Source: JADFUZ01 sp034430415
Lineage (GTDB): Bacteria > Chloroflexota > Dehalococcoidia > GIF9 > AB-539-J10
Length of the DNA: 61,990 nucleotides
Direction: 5' to 3'
Assembly: GCA_034430415.1 (NCBI GenBank)
Contig: DAOUEN010000069.1
Span: 1 to 61,990 of the forward strand
The notes under the pieces are model-generated. The model searched no databases and had not been told where the DNA came from. It saw nothing but the letters and a program-made list of their open reading frames with translations. Below are positions 56,976 to 61,990 of this stretch, piece after piece. Numbering within the stretch: position 1 is the first letter of the stretch; each line of letters opens with the position of its first letter. Both the position numbers and the translations under genes were made by a program.

Positions 56976-57755
56976 CTACTCCTCCGGTTCAAAGGTGTAT
57001 GAACGCAGGATTTCGACAGATTCCTCGGATTCAACAGACGCCAAGCCACCCTCTCCCTCCTCCTCAGAGATCTGCAAGCGCTTGCCTTCGATTGCGGCAT
57101 CAGCCATTCTGGCACAAACTAGCCTTATCGCCTTGATGGCATCATCATTCGCCGGAATGGGATAGTCAATCTCCTCAGGGTTACAATTCGTGTCCACCAT
57201 GGCGACGACAGGAATATCCATCTTCCTTGCCTCAGTCAACGCGATCCTATCTTTTGTGGGGTCAGAAATGAACAGAGCTCTGGGAAGAGCAGTCATCTCC
57301 TTGAAACCCCCCATCTGCTCGTTCAGATGTGCAAGTTTCTTCTCTAACCTGGACCTCTCTTTCTTGGACAAGCGATCGAACTCGCCTTTGTCTTTTCCAT
57401 CCTCCAAACGGACAAGATAGTCGATGCGAGCCTGTATGGTAGCGAAATTGGTGAGCATCCCACCCAGCCAACGCTGGCTGACATAATACATACCGCACCT
57501 CTTCGCCTCTTCTTCCACCACTTGCTGAGCCTGCCTCTTGGTACCCACAAACAGAATGGTTTGTCCCGCGGCTGCCAGATCCCGAACAAAACTACCTGCG
57601 GTATCCAACATCGTAACCGTCTGCTCCAGGTCGATGATGTGTATGCCGTTGCGCTGCGTGAAGATGAATTTCTTCATCTTGGGGTGCCAGTAGCTGGTAT
57701 GGTGACCAAAATGGGCACCTGCTTCCAGAAGCTCTTTGACTGATGGGTTTTCCAC
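56976..57755 (-). CDS. rpsB: 30S ribosomal protein S2
   Basis: 259 residues with the S2 start VKELLEAGAHFGHHTSYWHPKMKKFIF (in blocks), FVGTKRQAQ, YVSQRWLGGMLTNF (about 90-103), and VVAMVDTNCNPEEIDYPIPANDDA (about 177-200). The GTG start has GGAG five bases upstream. It leads the minus-strand operon to proS. Confidence 0.97.
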   Translation of the reverse strand: MENPSVKELLEAGAHFGHHTSYWHPKMKKFIFTQRNGIHIIDLEQTVTMLDTAGSFVRDLAAAGQTILFVGTKRQAQQVVEEEAKRCGMYYVSQRWLGGMLTNFATIQARIDYLVRLEDGKDKGEFDRLSKKERSRLEKKLAHLNEQMGGFKEMTALPRALFISDPTKDRIALTEARKMDIPVVAMVDTNCNPEEIDYPIPANDDAIKAIRLVCARMADAAIEGKRLQISEEEGEGGLASVESEESVEILRSYTFEPEE

Positions 57756-57891
57756 TAGATCTCCAACCTCAAGTGAACCAAACGGCGAAACCTAGGTAAT
57801 CTAACACAACTAGTACTAGTAGCGCAAGTTTCATTGAAGGCAAGAAAGAGAAGATGTGCTGCAGTAATACTCTGGGGTTACTCACAGCTGC
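57756..57891 (-). promoter_or_regulatory. rpsB upstream region with 12-base palindrome
   Basis: On minus, TTGCGC, an 18-base spacer and TAGATT form a possible promoter. The spacer contains the perfect palindrome ACTAGTACTAGT (57809-57820), which could be an operator. Confidence 0.35.
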
Positions 57892-57894
57892 TGG

Positions 57895-57968
57895 CGTCCC
57901 TGGAGGGATTCGAACCCACGACCCGCTGCTTAGAAGGCAGCCGCTCTGTCCAGCTGAGCTACAGGGAC
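57895..57968 (-). tRNA. tRNA-Arg (TCT)
   Basis: Minus strand: acceptor GTCCCTG pairs with CAGGGAC; D arm GCTCAGCTGGACAGAGC; anticodon stem GCTGC/GCAGC around CTTCTAA gives TCT; T arm GTGGGTTCGAATCCCTC. Discriminator G, CCA encoded (57892-57894). A TATACT box lies about ten bases upstream. Confidence 0.96.
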
Positions 57969-58088
57969 CTGGCCCAAGTATACCATAGCATGGGGCAGGC
58001 AATAGAAATGGAGAGGGCGCTGTCCGTTGCCCCTGGACTTGCGCAACACCCCTATGACCTCCCGCTCTTTCCCAATCCGTCGCATTGC

Positions 58089-58343
58089 CTATGACTCCCC
58101 GCCTTTCTTGTCTACACTCTTCTCCGTGGTCTTTGTCCCCTCGTGGTGGAGGCCACGATCCTCTGCGGCTCTGGAGTCCGTGATGTAGAAGCCCGAACCC
58201 TTGAACAAGATAGGCACCGGAGAGAAAAGGCGGCGCGCAACCCCACGGCACAAAGAGCAGACTGCCACCGGTTTGTCATGGAAGCTCTGCCTGAGCTCAA
58301 ATTGATGCCCGCAGTTATCGCACTGGTACTGGTAGGTAGGCAT
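58089..58343 (-). CDS. FmdB family zinc-ribbon protein
   Basis: 84 residues. Starts MPTYQYQCDNCGHQFELRQSF with CxxC at 8-11 and CSLC at about 29-32, the FmdB/putative regulatory zinc ribbon. The rest is a low-complexity polar tail. The family's function is not settled; it was first named for a regulator of formamidase/amidase genes. GAGGAGAGTGACGA precedes the ATG. It lies behind a CIRCE element and promoter 220-270 bases upstream, so heat-shock control through HrcA is probable. Confidence 0.85.
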   Translation of the reverse strand: MPTYQYQCDNCGHQFELRQSFHDKPVAVCSLCRGVARRLFSPVPILFKGSGFYITDSRAAEDRGLHHEGTKTTEKSVDKKGGES

Positions 58344-58563
58344 TCGTCACTCTCCTCAAGCTCTCGGTCACAAGGAACATGCTCCGCTTTTCACGCCCCG
58401 CTACATTCTCCCTTCGGGAATCTCCAGTCCAGTATTGGGAGCAAGCGTTATGACCTCGGACCCTGGCTGCGAATACAAGCACGGATCACAGGCCCACAGA
58501 GAACTACCCAAGAAAGGGAAACAGTCAAATCGAACCGAGAACTTCTTGCAACGGCTGCAGCAG

Positions 58564-58590
58564 TTAGCACTCTCAACTCCAGAGTGCCAA
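58564..58590. promoter_or_regulatory. CIRCE operator (HrcA site)
   Basis: TTAGCACTC (58564-58572), exactly nine bases, GAGTGCCAA (58582-58590). The consensus is TTAGCACTC-N9-GAGTGCTAA, so 17 of 18 arm bases match. It is the binding site of the heat-shock repressor HrcA. Confidence 0.85.
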
Positions 58591-58618
58591 TTATACGAGA
58601 CCGGACAGATTCTATCAA
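58590..58618 (-). promoter_or_regulatory. promoter overlapping CIRCE
   Basis: Minus strand: TTGATA (58613-58618), 17 bases, TATAAT (58590-58595); the CIRCE begins at the last -10 base, so HrcA would block initiation toward fmdB. Confidence 0.75.
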
Positions 58619-58666
58619 GTACGCGACACCTTTGCACCTGAGTCGGCAGGCCATCTGCCTCCAGGC

Positions 58667-59302
58667 CTAACTCATGTAGGCACCCTCCATAGCGGACGCA
58701 GCCAATCGGCAATAGAGACCTAGAGCACCGGCAGCGTGCTTTGCAGCCGGCTGCTGCCATGCAGTCCTTCCCTGCTCGAGAATGTCTCTCACCCCTCCTG
58801 GTTCCTTCATCCGACCTTCTACGCCCACGATATTGATGTACCGCCGTCGCAGGCTGATTTCTATCAGGTCTTCATTCTCCACCAAGGCGACGGGGCCCCC
58901 GCTGAAAGCTTCAGGTGACACATGACCGATCACAGGGCCAGCCGTAGCACCGGAGAACCTGCCATCAATGATCAAGGCGATGGAGTTCCTACACTAGAGC
59001 CAGAACTGTCTCGATGAGTATTGCCCGCCCGTATGGATATTTGTCAGATAGGGGACCTTTTGGCCGATGGTATCAAAGAGACTTGCATCGAACTCAATTC
59101 CGGCAGCGTGGGCAATGGCGGGCAAATGCAATAGGGCATTCGTGGAGCCACCGGTAGCTTGACGAACAACCACCGTATTTCGTAAGGACACGTCGGACAT
59201 GATATCACCAGCTTTGAGTCCCTCCTTCAAGAGCTTCATCACCAAGTTGCCACCCTGTCTGGCACTCTCGAGAGGCTGACACTCATCCCTGGGAGGCGCC
59301 AC
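58667..59302 (-). pseudogene. decayed dihydroxy-acid dehydratase family gene
   Basis: Two remnants in the right order. The middle part (59302 to about 59000) reads APPRDE, then DIMSDVSLRNTVVVRQATGGSTNALLHLPAIAHAAGIEF in blocks, as in IlvD/Edd proteins. The C-terminal part (from about 58993) reads IALIIDGRFSGATAGPVIGHV and onward to VGVEGR. About 100 residues between them and the whole N-terminal half are gone, and stops lie at the junction. It is not a copy of the intact ilvD at 38174 (motif differences are many), so it came from a separate paralogue. Confidence 0.85.
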
Positions 59303-59537
59303 CCACGGTCGAGCATATTACAGGAGCCCTGCTTTGTTGACAACCGCTTTGCTTGGTCGCTAACATACTACAGCCCCTGCGGCCGTAGCTGAAGATGCCG
59401 TTGCGGTAGGCTGGCGCTCCAAGAGCGTCACGCGGATCGACGGAGGCTAAGCTCCCACGGTCCCGTCCATGTGGAGCTAGGTTTCGAGCCGGGGTGTAGC
59501 CCGTGACCGTGGCAAAGCTCAACCATCGAGACAGAGA
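59303..59537 (+). promoter_or_regulatory. pgk leader with promoter and hairpins
   Basis: TTGACA (59337-59342), 18 bases, TAACAT (59361-59366) would start a 165-base leader. Inside it GGCGCTC/GAGCGTC (59413-59429, loop CAA) and CCACGGTC/GACCGTGG (59455-59462 with 59505-59512) form stems. No known riboswitch core was recognised. pgk itself has only a weak Shine-Dalgarno. Confidence 0.4.
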
Positions 59538-60728
59538 ATGCCAAAGCAAAGCCTCAGAGATGTAGAAGTCCAGAGGAAAAGAGTATTGCTCAGAGTGGAT
59601 TTCAACGTCCCTTTGGACATGGGTACTGGTGCCATTAGCGAGGACAGCCGTATCAGGGGCTCTTTGCCCAGCATCAGGTACCTTGTAGACCACAGAGCCA
59701 AGACAATCATCTGCTCTCATCTAGGACGCCCAAAAGGCAAAGTTGATGAGAAGCTGCGAATGCAGCCCGTCGCGGAGCACCTGTCACAGCTTGTGGGTTT
59801 GCCGGTGAGCATGGCACCAGATTGCGTGGGACGACAGACAAGAGAGAGCGTCAAGGAACTTGGAGAAGGCGATATCCTCTGCCTGGAGAACGTGCGTTTT
59901 CACCGCGAAGAAGAGGCGAATGATCCTGGCTTTGCTCAAAAACTGGCCAGCCTAGCCGACATCTTCGTCAACGATGCCTTTGGCACAGCTCACAGAGCCC
60001 ATGCCTCCACCGTAGGCGTAACGAACTATCTGCCAGCGGTGGCTGGGTTCTTGATGGAGAGAGAACTTGAAGCCATGGGCGGCCTTCTAAGTGATCCGGA
60101 ACGGCCTTTTGCCTGCGTCATGGGCGGCGCCAAGGTGAGCGACAAGATAGGTCTGGTAGAAAACATGCTGAAGAGGGTCAACAGCCTGCTCATCGGTGGA
60201 GGTATGGCTGCCACCTTCCTAAAGGCACAGGGATACGAGGTAGGGCGTTCTCTCGTGGAAGATGACAAGCTGGACCTGGCCAAAGAGCTACTACACGAAG
60301 CGAGCAAATGCGAGGTGCACCTACTACTGCCGGTCGACGTAATTGTGGCCGACAAGGTGGAAGCTCAGGCACCGGCTGAAGTGGTGCCCATAGCCATGAT
60401 AACACCCAAAGACCACATTGTGGACATTGGACCTCAGACCGTGGAGCTGTTTTCCAGTGAGTTAAACAAGTGCCACACCATTATCTGGAATGGGCCGATG
60501 GGCATTTACGAGATGCCTGGGTTTGCCCAGGGAACCAGGTCACTAGTCACCCTTCTTTCCACTCTCAATGCGACCACAGTCATTGGTGGCGGCTCCAGCA
60601 CTGACATTGTCCGCGAAATGCGGCTCTCTGACAAGATGACTCATGTGTCCACCGGAGGTGGTGCCACATTGGAATTCCTCGAGGGTATTCCTTTGCCCGG
60701 CGTGGAAGCCCTTCTGGATAAGATGTAG
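59538..60728 (+). CDS. pgk: phosphoglycerate kinase
   Basis: 396 residues, the normal length. RVDFNVPLD (about 18-26) with the substrate Asn, SHLGRPKG, EEEANDPGFAQKLASLADIFVNDAFGTAHRAHAS in blocks, and the nucleotide site GGGSSTDIV near 353, GGGATLEFLEG at the end. It makes ATP from 1,3-bisphosphoglycerate. ATG start with a weak GAGACAGAGA; upstream is a structured leader. tpiA and miaA follow. Confidence 0.97.
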   Translation: MPKQSLRDVEVQRKRVLLRVDFNVPLDMGTGAISEDSRIRGSLPSIRYLVDHRAKTIICSHLGRPKGKVDEKLRMQPVAEHLSQLVGLPVSMAPDCVGRQTRESVKELGEGDILCLENVRFHREEEANDPGFAQKLASLADIFVNDAFGTAHRAHASTVGVTNYLPAVAGFLMERELEAMGGLLSDPERPFACVMGGAKVSDKIGLVENMLKRVNSLLIGGGMAATFLKAQGYEVGRSLVEDDKLDLAKELLHEASKCEVHLLLPVDVIVADKVEAQAPAEVVPIAMITPKDHIVDIGPQTVELFSSELNKCHTIIWNGPMGIYEMPGFAQGTRSLVTLLSTLNATTVIGGGSSTDIVREMRLSDKMTHVSTGGGATLEFLEGIPLPGVEALLDKM

Positions 60729-60786
60729 CAAGGCAACCTCCTCTTGGCCACGCACCTCCGGTGAAGAGAGATAGGAGCCTCGGGAA

Positions 60787-61554
60787 ATGCGCATCCCGTT
60801 TGTCATCGGCAACTGGAAAATGAATACCACGGTTGCTCAGGCGACTACCCTCGTTCGCGATATGCTCGACGGCCTCGACAGGGTGAAAGGAGTGCATAAG
60901 GTGCTCTGCCCGCCGTTTATCTCACTCGCCGCAGTCGGGGACTTGCTGAAGGGGTCTTCTGTAATGCTGGGCGCTCAAGATATGTGTGCAAAAACGAAGG
61001 GAGCATATACTGGGGAGATTTCCCCCCTGATGCTTGCGGAGCTATGCCAGTTTGTCATTCTGGGACACTCCGAGCGGCGACAGTATTTCGGAGAAACAGA
61101 CCAAATAGTGAACGCCAAGGTGATATCGGCTTTGAAACACGGGCTCAGGCCCATCTTCTGCATCGGGGAGAAGCTCGAGGAGCATGAAGCTGGCATGACC
61201 GAGGAAGTTGTGGCACGGCAGATAGCTGAAGGTCTCAGCGCCATCACTGGCAGCACTGGTATCGTGATCGCCTATGAACCGGTCTGGGCCATTGGCACAG
61301 GCAAGGCAGCCAGTGGCGAGCAAGCGGTTGCCACCATCGGCTTCATCCGCGATACTCTGGCCAGACTATGGACTAACGAAATTGCTTGTAATCTGGCTAT
61401 CCTCTACGGCGGCAGCGTTACAGGTGACAACATCGCGGAATTTGTATCCTATGAGGAGATTGATGGTGCCTTGGTCGGAGGTGCTAGCCTCAGAGCTGAG
61501 GAGTTCGTGCGCATTGCTGAACAGACAGCCATCATCGCCAAAGCATCTCACTAG
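60787..61554 (+). CDS. tpiA: triosephosphate isomerase
   Basis: 255 residues: GNWKMN with catalytic Lys (about 8-13), ILGHSERR (His, about 94-101), AYEPVWAIGTG (Glu, about 163-173), and the phosphate loop LYGGSVTGDN. It links the two triose phosphates. 58 bases after pgk, with GGAGCC before the ATG. Confidence 0.97.
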   Translation: MRIPFVIGNWKMNTTVAQATTLVRDMLDGLDRVKGVHKVLCPPFISLAAVGDLLKGSSVMLGAQDMCAKTKGAYTGEISPLMLAELCQFVILGHSERRQYFGETDQIVNAKVISALKHGLRPIFCIGEKLEEHEAGMTEEVVARQIAEGLSAITGSTGIVIAYEPVWAIGTGKAASGEQAVATIGFIRDTLARLWTNEIACNLAILYGGSVTGDNIAEFVSYEEIDGALVGGASLRAEEFVRIAEQTAIIAKASH

Positions 61555-61587
61555 CTCCTTCCGTTCTTCAAGGGGAGACCGAATTCC

Positions 61588-61990
61588 GTGAATCACGTTG
61601 TTGCCATCGTTGGGCCCACAGCAGTGGGTAAGAGCGACCTCGCTATGCGGGTGGCCCAGAACCTGCATGCTGAGATCGTAAACGCTGATAGCCGCCAAGT
61701 GTACCGTTATATGGACATCGGCACCAGCAAGCCTGGCTTGACCGAAAGAGCTCTGGTACCCCACCACATCATCGACATAGTTGACCCGGATGAAGACTTC
61801 AATCTGGCCACATACTTGCAGTTGGCATCCAAGGCCATTGCGAGTATTCAGGAACAGGGCAGACTGGCTCTGTTGGTAGGAGGTACCGGGCTCTACATAT
61901 GGTCAGTGCTGGAAGGCTGGAGCCTACCGCAGGTTCCACCCAACCACGGACTAAGAAACGAACTCGAAGCCCGGGCAAGGGCAGAAGGCG
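61588..61990 (+). CDS. miaA: tRNA dimethylallyltransferase, 5' part
   Basis: Runs off the window after 134 codons. The N-terminus shows VGPTAVGKSDLA (P-loop, about 8-19), ADSRQVYRYMDIGTSKP (about 34-50, with catalytic Asp), HHIIDIVDPDEDF and LLVGGTGLYIWSVLEGW. MiaA prenylates A37 of tRNAs reading codons that start with U, using DMAPP, which ties it to dxr and ispG here. GTG start with AGGGGAG ten bases upstream. Confidence 0.95.
   Translation, partial: MNHVVAIVGPTAVGKSDLAMRVAQNLHAEIVNADSRQVYRYMDIGTSKPGLTERALVPHHIIDIVDPDEDFNLATYLQLASKAIASIQEQGRLALLVGGTGLYIWSVLEGWSLPQVPPNHGLRNELEARARAEG

Larger units (their letters stand above)
58344..58666 (-). other. fmdB leader region, no gene
   Basis: About 320 bases with the CIRCE/promoter block (58564-58618) and then a predicted 240-base leader before fmdB. 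I see no conserved frame in it. Its length suggests RNA structure or a lost gene (groES-like genes are the usual CIRCE targets). Confidence 0.4.

Noticed and set aside
59373..59537. SRP RNA, 6S RNA, tmRNA or RNase P RNA in the pgk leader
   Set aside because: None of their conserved cores is present (for example no GGAAG-type SRP tetraloop or tmRNA end).
59283..59720. 145-codon minus-strand frame upstream of the dehydratase relic
   Set aside because: It runs into pgk on the other strand and does not match the missing dehydratase N-terminus.

Overview
The window is a compact bacterial chromosome segment dominated by translation and core-metabolism genes. It encodes ten tRNAs, EF-Tu, EF-Ts, IF-3, ribosome recycling factor, seven ribosomal proteins of three operons plus L33, six aminoacyl-tRNA synthetase chains, NusG and SecE. 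No rRNA, CRISPR array, insertion sequence, prophage or origin was seen. Short EF-Ts, a TGS-less threonyl-tRNA synthetase, two DctPQM TRAP transporters with Glu-rich lipoprotein linkers, a C_GCAxxG_C_C redox protein, an acyl-CoA dehydrogenase and the MEP isoprenoid genes suggest an anaerobic Chloroflexota, most like Dehalococcoidia. That placement is inference from gene content; no rRNA is present to confirm it.

Layout. 1-5.1 kb: the end of a LarA-like protein, tRNA-Lys, signal peptidase I, pyrE, a frameshifted GIY-YIG gene with a coupled small helix-turn-helix protein, tRNA-Phe, and a large surface protein with a C-terminal anchor. 5.1-10.8 kb: tRNAs Leu, Gln, Asn, Thr, Tyr, Thr, then tuf-rpmG-secE-nusG-rplK-rplA, an L10-type leader, rplJ-rplL and a small membrane protein. 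10.8-29.4 kb: comM, acpS, an 860-base desert, threonine synthase, aminotransferase, hisF, a sugar-nucleotide transferase, ychF and holA (divergent, from a perfect inverted repeat), alaS-ruvX, acyl-CoA dehydrogenase, a C_GCAxxG protein, aspS-tig-clpP and an unlisted 54-residue membrane protein.

29.4-36.1 kb: two diverged TRAP clusters in tandem, each with the same layout of promoter, start-stop leader element, dctP, hairpin, dctQ, dctM. The first dctP carries one in-frame stop. 36.1-43 kb: panB with a DUF2520 dehydrogenase, divergent ilvD (which makes the PanB substrate), mgtC-like, nitroreductase, and the RNA-repair pair archease-rtcB. 43-49.7 kb: tRNA-Val and the classical thrS-infC-rpmI-rplT-pheS-pheT operon, with infC probably starting at AUA.

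49.6-57.8 kb, minus strand: rpsB-tsf-frr-cdsA-dxr-rseP-ispG-proS, which lacks the usual pyrH and uppS. 57.8-62 kb: tRNA-Arg, fmdB behind a CIRCE heat-shock operator, an ilvD relic, then pgk-tpiA-miaA running off the window.

Promoters are unusually legible: TTGAC(A/C/T), a 16-18 base spacer, then TATACT or TAGAAT/TAGATT, often with an extended -10 TGN. Several genes (comM, ychF, holA, the 16861 nucleotidyltransferase) have the -10 box so close to the start codon that leaderless mRNAs are predicted. I saw no clear new defence or mobile system. The best candidates for new biology are regulatory: the TRAP leader element, the ychF/holA inverted-repeat promoter and CIRCE control of fmdB, plus odd residues in signal peptidase I (Cys for the nucleophilic Ser) and EF-Tu (a four-Cys insertion).
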